From contig CABYWQ010000002.1 of NCBI GenBank assembly GCA_902522775.1, positions 122,496 through 186,495 on the forward strand: a stretch of 64,000 nt of DNA, in the 5' to 3' direction. Numbering within the stretch: the first letter of the stretch is position 1; each line of letters begins with the position of its first letter. Source of the DNA: Eutrophosalina sp902522775. GTDB taxonomy: Bacteria > Bacteroidota > Bacteroidia > Flavobacteriales > Flavobacteriaceae. The position numbers and the translations under genes are program-made. Below, one piece after another: positions 34,841 through 43,059 of this stretch. Below the pieces are notes generated by a model, which was given only the letters and a program-made list of their open reading frames with translations, was not told the DNA's origin and ran no database searches.

Positions 34841-35535
34841 TAATTTGTCTCAATAGTTGATAATCCTCCATCAACCGCAATTATTTGTCCTGTGATCCAA
34901 CTTGATTTGTCGGAAATTAAGTAATCAGTCAAATTAGCAATATCACTTGCACTTCCAATTCTTTTAAGTGGATGTCTATTTGCCGACTTTTCAATTTTTA
35001 AATCATTATTTAAAAATCTATTTGCGAGAGGAGTATTAACTAATGATGGAGCAATTACATTAACTCTAATTTTTGGTGATAATTCAGCAGCTAATGATTT
35101 CGCTAAGCCTTCAATAGCACCTTTGGAACTTGATACACTTGAGTGGAAAGGCATTCCTCTTTGAACTGCAACTGTACTAAACAAAACTATACTTGCAGAA
35201 TTTGAAGTAGTAAGATTTTTAAGAACACTTTTTAATGACTTTATTAAACCTATAAAATTAATTTCTAGATCTTCTTTGAATGATTCGATACTCAGACTCT
35301 TGAAGGGTCTAAGATTAATACTTCCTGGAAGATATATAAAACTATCAATGGTTTCAGGAAGTGAAGAAGAGTCTAATTCATCATTTAAAACATCGTAATT
35401 AATATAATTTACATTTTCTGGTAATGAATTATTAGATCTACATGCAACATAAACATTATGATCTAGAGAAATTTGATTTACAAGGGATAGCCCTATACCA
35501 GATGAGCCACCTATTAATAATATATTTTTTTTCAT
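34840..35535 (-). CDS. Short-chain dehydrogenase/reductase in the photorepair operon
   Basis: This 231-residue SDR has the nucleotide-binding motif GGSSGIGLSL, the Asn-containing FIYLPGSINL strand region, the catalytic Ser in VLFSTVAVQRGMP and SSVSSSKGAIEGLAKSLAAE with Ser-x3-Lys (Tyr of the usual YxxxK is replaced by Ser: SVSSSKGA). The loss of the catalytic Tyr is notable and could mean a different reaction or a binding role. It lies between the SRPBCC and photolyase genes, overlapping both by 1-4 bases. Substrate unknown. Confidence 0.83.
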   Translation of the reverse strand: MKKNILLIGGSSGIGLSLVNQISLDHNVYVACRSNNSLPENVNYINYDVLNDELDSSSLPETIDSFIYLPGSINLRPFKSLSIESFKEDLEINFIGLIKSLKSVLKNLTTSNSASIVLFSTVAVQRGMPFHSSVSSSKGAIEGLAKSLAAELSPKIRVNVIAPSLVNTPLANRFLNNDLKIEKSANRHPLKRIGSASDIANLTDYLISDKSSWITGQIIAVDGGLSTIETN

Positions 35536-35996
35536 TTTATTTGTCCGAATATTTCAGTTAATTTTGTTTTTCTGTAATTAAATATTTCACTTAGTTTCTT
35601 TTTAATAAACAGTGTATTAAGAAATTCACCAAAAATACCGCCAGGAACTTTGTAATGAATTACATCTTCCATTTCAATTCCCTTTTCAACTTCTTTTATG
35701 AAATGTTTGTGATGCCATAATGAATATGGACCAAACCTTTGTTCATCAACAAAGTATTTTTTATCAACTACGTGCGTTATTTCTGTGACCCACTGTAATG
35801 GTATTTTTAAAATTGGTTTTACTGTATATTGTATTATTTGACCTTGATAAATAGGCTTAAAATCACAATCCGTTATTTTAAAATGCATATGGTTAGGTGT
35901 TATAATAGACAAGTTTCTAGGATCTGAGAGAAAATTCCAACCTTCCTCAATTGTAATTGGTAGGTTTTGTTTAGTATGAATTTTAAAAATTTTCAC
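35532..35996 (-). CDS. SRPBCC (CDP-like ligand-binding) protein, first gene of photorepair operon
   Basis: This 154-residue helix-grip protein has KQNLPITIEEGWNFLSDPRN near the start and YSLWHHKHFIKEVEKGIEME plus VHYKVPGGIFGEFLNTLFI-like segments, as in COG4276-type cell-division-inhibitor-like SRPBCC proteins. The start is taken as GTG at 35996, which places the conserved KIFKIHTKQNLPI at the N terminus. An ATG at 36035 would run into the divergent DUF2911 gene and add 13 unconserved residues. The ligand is unknown. It overlaps the SDR start by 4 bases. Confidence 0.75.
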   Translation of the reverse strand: MKIFKIHTKQNLPITIEEGWNFLSDPRNLSIITPNHMHFKITDCDFKPIYQGQIIQYTVKPILKIPLQWVTEITHVVDKKYFVDEQRFGPYSLWHHKHFIKEVEKGIEMEDVIHYKVPGGIFGEFLNTLFIKKKLSEIFNYRKTKLTEIFGQIK

Positions 35997-36029
35997 AATA
36001 TTTGTAACAACACAATTAAAACAAAAGTC

Positions 36030-36875
36030 ATGCAAAAGTTTATTATATCAATTTTAATTTTATTAATATTTAATTACTCATTTTCTCAAGTCCAATCTCC
36101 AATACCTAGCCCAAGAGCAAAAATTTCACAAAAAGTTGGTCTAGTAAATATAAATTTAGATTATTCTAGACCATCAAAAAAAGGGAGAATAATTTTTGGA
36201 AATTTAGTTCCTTTTAATCAAATATGGAGGACTGGGGCAAATCAAGCAACTACAATTTCATTCTCAGATGATGTTAAAATTAACAATCAACTTATTCAAA
36301 AGGGGGAATATTTTATTTATTCAGTTCCCAGAGAATCAAAATTGGATCTTGTTATATATGAAAAAAATGAATCCTGGGGAGCATTATCATCTTTTGATGA
36401 ATCTTTAATTAAAGCAAGAGTAACAAGTGATTTTTATGATTTACCATTTGCAATTGAAACATTAACAATTTCATTTGGAGACATTTCAAACAATGGAGCA
36501 AGTTTAAATATTTCCTGGGACAATAAAATTGCAATTTATGTAATTGATGTTTTGACAAAAGAAAAAGTCTTAGAAAGTATTAAAAACACAATGGAGAATA
36601 ATCCGTCTGCAGTTGATTATAGAAAAGCTGCTCTATATTATTATGAAGAAAATATGGATTTAGATAAAGCAATTGAATGGATTGATATTGCATTTAAGGA
36701 TTCTGATGATCTTCCATATTGGCAATTGAGATATAAAGCTTTGATAAATGAAAAGGCTGGTAAAATTAATAAAGCAAAAAAATATGCGAAAAAAGGATAT
36801 GATTTAGCTCTTAAAAATAATTTACCTGATGGTATTAATACTCTAAAAATTATATATGAAAGATTACACAATTGA
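36030..36875 (+). CDS. Exported DUF2911 protein with TPR-like C terminus
   Basis: This 281-residue protein starts at ATG 36030 with a signal peptide (QKFIISILILLIFNYSFSQ). The DUF2911 domain (about residues 22-165) includes PSPRAKISQKVGLVNINLDY and RTGANQATTISFSDDVKI, both hallmark segments. A helical TPR-like region (for example DLDKAIEWIDIAFK and GKINKAKKYAKKGYDLALKN) follows. The family is common in Bacteroidota and its function is unknown. An upstream in-frame ATG at 35967 would remove the signal peptide from the N terminus, so 36030 is preferred. Confidence 0.85.
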   Translation: MQKFIISILILLIFNYSFSQVQSPIPSPRAKISQKVGLVNINLDYSRPSKKGRIIFGNLVPFNQIWRTGANQATTISFSDDVKINNQLIQKGEYFIYSVPRESKLDLVIYEKNESWGALSSFDESLIKARVTSDFYDLPFAIETLTISFGDISNNGASLNISWDNKIAIYVIDVLTKEKVLESIKNTMENNPSAVDYRKAALYYYEENMDLDKAIEWIDIAFKDSDDLPYWQLRYKALINEKAGKINKAKKYAKKGYDLALKNNLPDGINTLKIIYERLHN

Positions 36876-38525
36876 TTAGTCAATTAATAAATATGCAATA
36901 ATTGAAAAAAATACAGTAAACAAAGCCCCAATAAAGTTTAACCACAAATAGCTAATATCTATGCTAAAATATATTACAAAAATTAAAATTTGCGATATAC
37001 AAGCAGAATAAAAAACTGAATTTGATTTTATTTTTTTTGTAAAAAATCCTATTAAAAATATTCCAAGTATTGTCCCATAAAAAATTGAACCAATTATATT
37101 TACTAATTGAATTAAATTCTCGAATAAATTTCCAATACTTGCAAAACATATTGCAATTATACCCCACATAACAGTAAATAACTTTGACATATTTAAAAAG
37201 TGTTCATCACTTTTATTTTTAGACATATTTCTTTTGTATAAATCAACAGTTGTAGTTGCTGCTAATGCATTAAGTTCTGATGCAGTCGAGGACATTGCGG
37301 CACAAATTATTACAGCAATTAATAATCCTATTAAACCTCTTGGTAAATAATTTAATATAAAGTGTAAAAAAACATAATCTTTATCGTTTTTTTCTATTTT
37401 ACTTTTATCATCAATTAAATTTTGAGCTTTAATTCTGATTTTTTTTTCATCTTTTTGTAGCTTATTTAAAATAGATTTGTCAACTAATTTTTTGTTTAGA
37501 AATAAATTTTGAAGTTCTTCTTTTTTAAATATTAAGTCATTGTGCTCTTTCTTTAAAATATCATAATGAATTTTCTGGTTTTTTTCAAGATATTCAGTAG
37601 CTTTTGGATTAAAATTTAGAGGAGTATAATTAAACTCAAGAAATATAAAAACTAAAACACCAATAAACAATATAAAAAATTGCATAGGTAATTTAAAAAC
37701 CCCATTAAAAATTAAACCTAATCTTATTTCTCTTACTGATTTCCCTGAAATATATCTTTGTACTTGACTCTGATCTGTTCCAAAATATGAGAGAGCTAAA
37801 AATAAACCCCCAGTAATACCACTCCAAAAGGTATATCTACTATTAGGATCTAGTGAAAAATCTAAAATTTCCATTTTATTTGAAATTTTAGCATAGTCAA
37901 TAAGTTTTGATATTGTTAATTCATTAGGAAGATTATTAATAATAAAGAAAAAAACAAAAAATAATCCAAAGAAGATTACAAACATTTGTTGTTTTTGTGT
38001 AATATTTACAGCTTTTGTTCCTCCTAAAACAGTATAAATTATAACCAATAAACCAATTACTATATTTAATAGCTTTAGATCAATATTTAGAACTGAAGAT
38101 AGAATAATTGAAGGAGCAAAAATTGTTATACCAGCTGCTAATCCCCTCTGAACTAAAAAAAGAATAGCACCAAGCGTTCTTGTTTTTTTATCAAATCTTT
38201 TTTCTAAAAATTCATAGGCTGTGAAAACCTTTAATTTATGATAAATAGGAACAAAAAACATACAAATGATTATCATTGCAAGAGGAAGTCCAAGATAAAA
38301 TTGAAGAAAACCCATTCCGTCATTATAAGCTTGACCGGGTGTTGATAAAAATGTGATGGCACTAGCTTGAGTTGCCATAACAGAAACTCCAATTGTGAAC
38401 CAATTTGATGAGTTATTCCCTTTTAAAAACGAGTTAATATTACGATTTTTTCTTGTCTTAATTGAACCATAAATCACTATGAAAAGTATTGTGCTAATTA
38501 AAACTAACCAATCAATGTTGTGCAT
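36876..38525 (-). CDS. Sodium:solute symporter with a charged cytoplasmic insertion
   Basis: This 549-residue protein of the SSS family has about 13 predicted membrane helices. MATQASAITFLSTPGQAYNDG and YTVLGGTKAVNITQKQQMFV are SSS motifs, and ALSYFGTDQSQVQRYIS is the typical sodium-site region. Between helices, at residues 308-384 (37374-37604), lies a highly charged, helical stretch rich in Lys and Glu. The solute cannot be assigned. It is the last gene of a kdsC-containing run, with a 27-residue membrane peptide gene ending 3 bases upstream. Confidence 0.9.
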   Translation of the reverse strand: MHNIDWLVLISTILFIVIYGSIKTRKNRNINSFLKGNNSSNWFTIGVSVMATQASAITFLSTPGQAYNDGMGFLQFYLGLPLAMIIICMFFVPIYHKLKVFTAYEFLEKRFDKKTRTLGAILFLVQRGLAAGITIFAPSIILSSVLNIDLKLLNIVIGLLVIIYTVLGGTKAVNITQKQQMFVIFFGLFFVFFFIINNLPNELTISKLIDYAKISNKMEILDFSLDPNSRYTFWSGITGGLFLALSYFGTDQSQVQRYISGKSVREIRLGLIFNGVFKLPMQFFILFIGVLVFIFLEFNYTPLNFNPKATEYLEKNQKIHYDILKKEHNDLIFKKEELQNLFLNKKLVDKSILNKLQKDEKKIRIKAQNLIDDKSKIEKNDKDYVFLHFILNYLPRGLIGLLIAVIICAAMSSTASELNALAATTTVDLYKRNMSKNKSDEHFLNMSKLFTVMWGIIAICFASIGNLFENLIQLVNIIGSIFYGTILGIFLIGFFTKKIKSNSVFYSACISQILIFVIYFSIDISYLWLNFIGALFTVFFSIIAYLLID

Positions 38526-38528
38526 AGT

Positions 38529-38612
38529 TTATTGCATTAAAAAAAGAAAAAAAACTACATAAATAAAATTTAGAATTAGGACTAATGAATATTCTTTTTT
38601 CCAATTATCCAT
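38529..38612 (-). CDS. 27-residue single-pass membrane peptide
   Basis: A very short open frame lies between kdsC and the symporter: charged start MDNWKKEYSL, then an unbroken hydrophobic run VLILNFIYVVFFLFLMQ and TAA. Its ATG overlaps the kdsC stop by one base (TAATG), and the symporter ATG begins 3 bases after its stop, so it fits exactly in a translationally coupled operon. Small one-helix proteins that bind transporters are known in bacteria, which suggests, but does not show, a role with the symporter. I recall a similar gap in other flavobacteria but cannot confirm conservation here. Codon-level conservation would settle it. Confidence 0.6.
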   Translation of the reverse strand: MDNWKKEYSLVLILNFIYVVFFLFLMQ

Positions 38613-39133
38613 TATATATTCTTGGATGATTTATTTAATTTCCAATTATCCTGTACTTTTAGTGTTTGTTCTATTACATCTCTAACACAGCCCTTTCCAC
38701 CATCCTTAATTGAAATATATTCAGCTACCAGTCTGACCTCATTTGATGCATCATTTGGACATGTTGATAATCCACAAATTTTTAAAACACTAATGTCTGG
38801 TAGATCATCTCCCATATAAACTGTTTCTGAATTATTTAATTTATATCTAGATAAGAATTCTTCATAAATAATTTTTTTATTATCGACTCCTAAATACACA
38901 TCATTAACTCCAAGTCTATTCAACCTTTTTCTTACCCCTTCATTATTACCGCCACTTATCACACAAATTTTATAGCCAAGATCTGTTGCTAATTTGACTG
39001 CAATTCCATCTCTAGTATCAAAATTTCTTAACTCATTTCCTTCAGAATCAACAATAATAGAGCCATCTGTAAAAACACCATCTACATCAAAAACAAAGTT
39101 TTTAATTTTTTTTAATTTAGTTTTATAACTCAT
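38612..39133 (-). CDS. kdsC: 3-deoxy-D-manno-octulosonate 8-phosphate phosphatase (HAD family)
   Basis: This 173-residue HAD phosphatase has the nucleophile motif FVFDVDGVFTDGS (Asp16, Asp18), CVISGGNNEGVRKRL and VYMGDDLPDISVLKICGLS, the short C0-type HAD layout of KdsC. It removes phosphate from KDO-8-P to supply KDO for lipopolysaccharide. It overlaps the upstream DUF2520 gene by 11 bases. Confidence 0.92.
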   Translation of the reverse strand: MSYKTKLKKIKNFVFDVDGVFTDGSIIVDSEGNELRNFDTRDGIAVKLATDLGYKICVISGGNNEGVRKRLNRLGVNDVYLGVDNKKIIYEEFLSRYKLNNSETVYMGDDLPDISVLKICGLSTCPNDASNEVRLVAEYISIKDGGKGCVRDVIEQTLKVQDNWKLNKSSKNI

Positions 39134-39899
39134 TCTGTTTATTTTTTATAATAGAATCACTTAATAATTTGTAAATATCAGCATTATTATTAAAATTATT
39201 ATTTTTTAGAAAACGTAAATGTTTTTTAATTGTAATTAGATCATTTCTAACTGCAGGACCAGTTTGTGCCAAACTGGTAGAAATAGATTCAATTTTAGAG
39301 ATTGTTTCATGTATTAATGGTTGTAAAATACCAGGATCAATATTAAATTTTTTTAAAATTTCTTCACTATTGAAAATTAAATGATTTGTAAAATTATTTG
39401 CAAAAATAGCAGACAAGTGACAAACTAATCTTTGATCACTTTTCATTAAAATCACATTTTCAGAAAATATTTTAGCAAGAGAAATTATTTTATCTAAAGT
39501 TTCTTTGTTACAACCTTCAACCAAAAGAGGTATTTTCTGAAAATTAACCTTTCTATTAAAACTTAATGTTTGAAAAGGATAAATAACGCCTGAATTTGAA
39601 TAATTATTAAAAACTGATAAATCAATGCTTCCAGATGTATGTAAAATTATACCACTAAATTTTTTGATTTTTTTACAAACATCTGTTATTGAATTATCAG
39701 AAACAGCCAATACACAAAAATCACTTTTTTGTATGTAGGATAAATCATTGGAATAATACTTTTTGAATTTATTAAATTCAGATTTTATTTTCTTTGATCT
39801 TCCAATAATTTTAATCAGTTTTAAATTATCCTTACTTAAAATTTCATTTATAAAATGATAAGCAACTCTACCAGTTCCGATTACACTTATTTTTTTCAT
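39123..39899 (-). CDS. Rossmann-fold DUF2520 protein
   Basis: This 258-residue protein begins KKISVIGTGRVAYHFINEI, a dinucleotide-binding GxGxxA-like motif of the NADP oxidoreductase (F420/ketopantoate) type. The C-terminal DUF2520 domain includes HLSAIFANNFTNHLIFNSEEI and TGPAVRNDLITIKKHLRFL. DUF2520 proteins resemble 6-phosphogluconate dehydrogenase-like C-terminal domains. No reaction is known. It is the first gene of the run leading to kdsC and the symporter. Confidence 0.88.
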   Translation of the reverse strand: MKKISVIGTGRVAYHFINEILSKDNLKLIKIIGRSKKIKSEFNKFKKYYSNDLSYIQKSDFCVLAVSDNSITDVCKKIKKFSGIILHTSGSIDLSVFNNYSNSGVIYPFQTLSFNRKVNFQKIPLLVEGCNKETLDKIISLAKIFSENVILMKSDQRLVCHLSAIFANNFTNHLIFNSEEILKKFNIDPGILQPLIHETISKIESISTSLAQTGPAVRNDLITIKKHLRFLKNNNFNNNADIYKLLSDSIIKNKQNEL

Positions 39900-39942
39900 T
39901 ATAAAAAAGGAAATTTACAATATTTCATTTGAATGTTTTTAT

Positions 39943-39950
39943 TAGGTTTG
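39943..39950 (+). promoter_or_regulatory. Probable -7 box of ndk promoter
   Basis: TAGGTTTG matches TAnnTTTG and lies 15 bases before the ndk ATG. No clear -33 box is seen at 19 bases. Confidence 0.4.
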
Positions 39951-39965
39951 CAAAAAAAAAATAAA

Positions 39966-40370
39966 ATGTCAAATAAAACTTTTATGATGATAAAGCCTGA
40001 CGCAGTAGAGAGGGGATTAATAGGAAAAATACTTTCTGATATAATTGACAATGGTTTTGAGATTATTTCTATGAAATTAACTAAACTTTCATTAGAAGAT
40101 GCCAAATCTTTTTATTTTGTTCACAATGAAAGACCTTTTTTTAAAGACTTAACTGAGTATATGAGTAGAAGCTCAATAGTAGCTGCTGTCATAAAAAAAG
40201 AAAATGCAGTTTCTGAATTTAGAAAACTAATTGGGAATACGGATCCCTTAGAGGCAGATGAGGGAACTTTAAGAGCAAAATATGCGATTTCCAAAGGCGA
40301 AAACTCCATTCATGGATCTGATAGTGATGAAAATGCAATGATTGAGTCAAAATTTCACTTTAAAAAATAA
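39966..40370 (+). CDS. ndk: Nucleoside-diphosphate kinase
   Basis: This 134-residue enzyme balances nucleoside triphosphate pools. It begins SNKTFMMIKPDAVERGLIGK and includes SRSSIVAAVIKKENAVSEFR, TDPLEADEGTLRAKYA and the active-site histidine in NSIHGSDSDENA. ATG at 39966 fits the family; an upstream ATG at 39933 adds an unconserved leader. It is flanked by divergent DUF2520 and convergent DUF721 genes. Confidence 0.96.
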   Translation: MSNKTFMMIKPDAVERGLIGKILSDIIDNGFEIISMKLTKLSLEDAKSFYFVHNERPFFKDLTEYMSRSSIVAAVIKKENAVSEFRKLIGNTDPLEADEGTLRAKYAISKGENSIHGSDSDENAMIESKFHFKK

Positions 40371-40372
40371 TA

Positions 40373-40666
40373 TTACCTAAGTATAATTTTTTTTACTAAG
40401 TCTTCTTTAACTTCATTGTTTAATAATTTAATGATATTGGATTTATTGTAATTAATTTCTTGTTTTAAAATTGGGTTGTCAACTTCAATAAAAAGGTTAC
40501 CCTTTTTAAAATATATCGACTTTGTGTAACTGTATATCTTATTTCCAACAGAATTTTTCCATGCTTTATTAATCTTTACATTAAAAATTCCATCTGAAAT
40601 TTTACTTTGATTTAAAAAATTATCAATCATACTATCCATTTTATTTGTTTTATATGTTCTTTTCAT
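40373..40666 (-). CDS. DUF721 (DciA-like) protein
   Basis: This 97-residue protein has the short DUF721 pattern: IDNFLNQSKISDGIFNVKI, AWKNSVGNKIYSYTKSIYF and LFIEVDNPILKQEINYNKSN. DUF721 includes DciA, which helps load the replicative helicase in bacteria lacking DnaC. It overlaps recF by 4 bases, consistent with a replication or repair operon. A DciA role is plausible but unproven in this phylum. Confidence 0.78.
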   Translation of the reverse strand: MKRTYKTNKMDSMIDNFLNQSKISDGIFNVKINKAWKNSVGNKIYSYTKSIYFKKGNLFIEVDNPILKQEINYNKSNIIKLLNNEVKEDLVKKIILR

Positions 40667-41751
40667 AGATTGAATATTTTAGATGATAAATTTAAGCTTT
40701 TTAATACTTTATTAATTCTATCTTCGTCGGTATCAGAAATAAATAATTGCCCGAAACTTGTAAGATTAACTATTTCAACAATATTTTTAACTCTATCAAA
40801 ATCTAACTTATCAAAGATGTCATCCATTAATAAAATTGGGGAACTTCCTGTTTTTTCTTTTAAATATTCAAATTGAGCAAGTTTTAGAGCTATAATGAAT
40901 GACTTTTGCTGACCTTGGCTTCCAAATTTTTTAATGTTGTACTTGTCAATACTGAACACTAAATCGTCTTTATGAATTCCTGAACTAGTGTACTGAAGTA
41001 TGAAATCTTTTTTCAATGACTCTTTTAATAGTACGCTCATTTTTTTTTCACTCAAATCACTCTTATAGGTTAGTGAAACACTTTCTATTCCAGAGGATAT
41101 TTGGTTATACTTTTCTAAAAAATAGGGTTCGAACTCTTCAATAAATAATTTCCTAACATCATATATAGGTTTAGATAATTTAATCAATTGCTCATCATAA
41201 ATATCAATCATTTCAAGATTGTTCTTTGTATTATAATTAGAGTTTTTGAGCAATTTATTTCTGTTTTGAATTATTTTATTGTAATCAATTAATTGATTTA
41301 GATAAGTTTTATCTCTTTGTGATATGATACTATCAATAAACTTTCTTCTTTCAAAACTACCATCATTAATTAGGTCAGTATCATATGGTGATATTAAAAC
41401 TATTGGAATAAGACCCAAATGATTAGAAAGTTTTTTATAAGTTTTTTTATTTCTTTTTAAAATTTTTAACCTTCCTCTTTTTAAACTACATACAATATTT
41501 TCTCTTTTATTATTACAAAGAAAACAACCTTCAATCATCATAAAGTCTTTTTCTTTGTTAATTATTTGATCATTTCTTAGTTTGAAGTAACTTTTTCCAA
41601 TGCAGAGGTGAAAAATAGAATCTAAAATATTAGTCTTACCAACTCCATTTTTTCCAACAAAACAATTGATTTTATGATCAAAAATAAATTCTTTTTTATC
41701 AATATTTTTATAATTAATAATAGATAGTTTTTGGATATAATTTGATATCAT
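40663..41751 (-). CDS. recF: DNA replication and repair protein RecF
   Basis: This 362-residue ABC-type ATPase has Walker A GKNGVGKTN near residue 35, signature FGSQGQQKSFIIALKLAQF and Walker B ILLMDDIFDKLD followed by the D-loop FDKLDFDRV. RecF promotes RecA loading at gaps with RecO and RecR. It is divergent from the TPR protein gene with 89 bases between and is followed by the overlapping DUF721 gene. Confidence 0.95.
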   Translation of the reverse strand: MISNYIQKLSIINYKNIDKKEFIFDHKINCFVGKNGVGKTNILDSIFHLCIGKSYFKLRNDQIINKEKDFMMIEGCFLCNNKRENIVCSLKRGRLKILKRNKKTYKKLSNHLGLIPIVLISPYDTDLINDGSFERRKFIDSIISQRDKTYLNQLIDYNKIIQNRNKLLKNSNYNTKNNLEMIDIYDEQLIKLSKPIYDVRKLFIEEFEPYFLEKYNQISSGIESVSLTYKSDLSEKKMSVLLKESLKKDFILQYTSSGIHKDDLVFSIDKYNIKKFGSQGQQKSFIIALKLAQFEYLKEKTGSSPILLMDDIFDKLDFDRVKNIVEIVNLTSFGQLFISDTDEDRINKVLKSLNLSSKIFNL

Positions 41752-41802
41752 AATATTTTATAAAATACATTGTAAATTAAATAAAATAATTAATTAATTA
41801 TC

Positions 41803-41832
41803 CTTGCCGATTAGAATAAAATTTTATTTTTG
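41803..41832 (+). promoter_or_regulatory. Probable promoter of the TPR protein-ribH run (CTTG-N18-TATTTTTG)
   Basis: CTTG at 41803-41806, 18 bases, then TATTTTTG at 41825-41832. The -7 box is exact, the -33 box has one mismatch and the spacer is one short. The start codon is 8 bases downstream. Confidence 0.6.
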
Positions 41833-41840
41833 CCTGTAAT

Positions 41841-42587
41841 ATGGCTACTTATAAAAAAAGATCCAGAAAAAATACATCTAGTTCTGATTCTAATCTAAGT
41901 TCAACAAAACAAGTATTTGAAACTCTTGATGATGGAGCTTCTAGAACAGAGATTTTTGTTAATAGATATCAAAAATATTTGACAGGTTTCGTTACCTTAT
42001 TATTAATAATGTTTGTATTGTATTTTGGTTATGAAAAATTTATTTTACAGCCAAAGATCAATGAGGCTGACCAAGAAATATTCACTGCTCAAAAATATTT
42101 TAATGAAGCTCTAAATAATGATGATCAATCAGATTCTTTATTTAATTTATCATTAAATGGAGCCGAAGGTAAATTTGGTTTCCTAGATATTATTGAAAAT
42201 TATTCAGGAACTCCTGCAGCTAATTTATCATTCTATTATTCTGGTGTTTCTTATTACAACTTAGAAAAGTTTGACTTAGCCATTAAAAATCTGAACAGTT
42301 TTAAGTCTAATGATGATATATTAAGTGCTTTAGCTATGTCAACCATAGGTGACTCATTTGTTCAATTAAATCAACTTGAAGATGGTTTAAATTATTTTGA
42401 AAAAGCACTTTCAAATGCTAATGATAATTCCTTTATAAAACCTATTATTCTTTTGAAGTCAGGAAATATTGCTCTCGCCTTAAATAAAAAATCTAAAGCT
42501 AGAAATTATTTCCAACAAATTAAAGACGACTTTCCTAAATCTCAGCAGGCAAGCACAATAGAAATAAATATTGCTCAAGCTCAATGA
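41841..42587 (+). CDS. Membrane-anchored TPR protein (YfgM-like)
   Basis: This 248-residue protein has a Ser/Lys-rich cytoplasmic N terminus (about 1-50), one membrane helix (YLTGFVTLLLIMFVLYFGY, about 52-70) and an outer TPR region with units such as AANLSFYYSGVSYYNLEKFD and EDGLNYFEKALSNAND. The layout resembles YfgM/ancillary SecYEG TPR proteins of the periplasm, but no partner is identified. It is followed 1 base later by ribH, so they are probably in one transcript. Confidence 0.82.
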   Translation: MATYKKRSRKNTSSSDSNLSSTKQVFETLDDGASRTEIFVNRYQKYLTGFVTLLLIMFVLYFGYEKFILQPKINEADQEIFTAQKYFNEALNNDDQSDSLFNLSLNGAEGKFGFLDIIENYSGTPAANLSFYYSGVSYYNLEKFDLAIKNLNSFKSNDDILSALAMSTIGDSFVQLNQLEDGLNYFEKALSNANDNSFIKPIILLKSGNIALALNKKSKARNYFQQIKDDFPKSQQASTIEINIAQAQ

Positions 42588-42588
42588 T

Positions 42589-43059
42589 ATGTCTTTAAAA
42601 TCTAAGCCAGTATTTAATAAAGATTTTATTAAAAAAATTCAATCAAAAAAGTTTGGTTTAGTCTCATCTGAATGGAATTTAGAAATTGTTAATCGTCTTT
42701 TAGATGGTGTTTTTAAATTTTTTGCTGATATAGGAATTAACAAAGAGTCTGTTTTACAATATAAAGTTCCAGGAAGTTTTGAATTGATATATGGATGTGC
42801 AAAAATGAAAAAGAATAATGATTTAGATGCTATTATTGCTATTGGAAGTTTAATCAAAGGGGAAACAAAACATTTTGATTTTATTTCTCAGTCTGTATGT
42901 AATGGTATAAAAGACTTAAACATAAATGCAGATTGCCCTATCATCTTGTGTCTTCTGACAGACGATAATTATCAACAATCGCTTGAAAGAAGTGGCGGTA
43001 AGCATGGTAATAAAGGTTATGATTGTGCCGAGGCAGCTGTAAAGATGACTTTTATTTAA
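42589..43059 (+). CDS. ribH: 6,7-dimethyl-8-ribityllumazine synthase
   Basis: This 156-residue riboflavin enzyme joins the pyrimidine precursor with dihydroxybutanone phosphate. FGLVSSEWNLEIVNRLLDG begins the fold, YKVPGSFELIYGCAKM and GSLIKGETKHFDFISQSV are substrate-site segments, and KHGNKGYDCAEAAVKM ends it. The ATG at 42589 gives the usual length; a TTG at 42571 would extend into the upstream gene. Its 3' end overlaps the convergent crtZ by 8 bases. Confidence 0.94.
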   Translation: MSLKSKPVFNKDFIKKIQSKKFGLVSSEWNLEIVNRLLDGVFKFFADIGINKESVLQYKVPGSFELIYGCAKMKKNNDLDAIIAIGSLIKGETKHFDFISQSVCNGIKDLNINADCPIILCLLTDDNYQQSLERSGGKHGNKGYDCAEAAVKMTFI

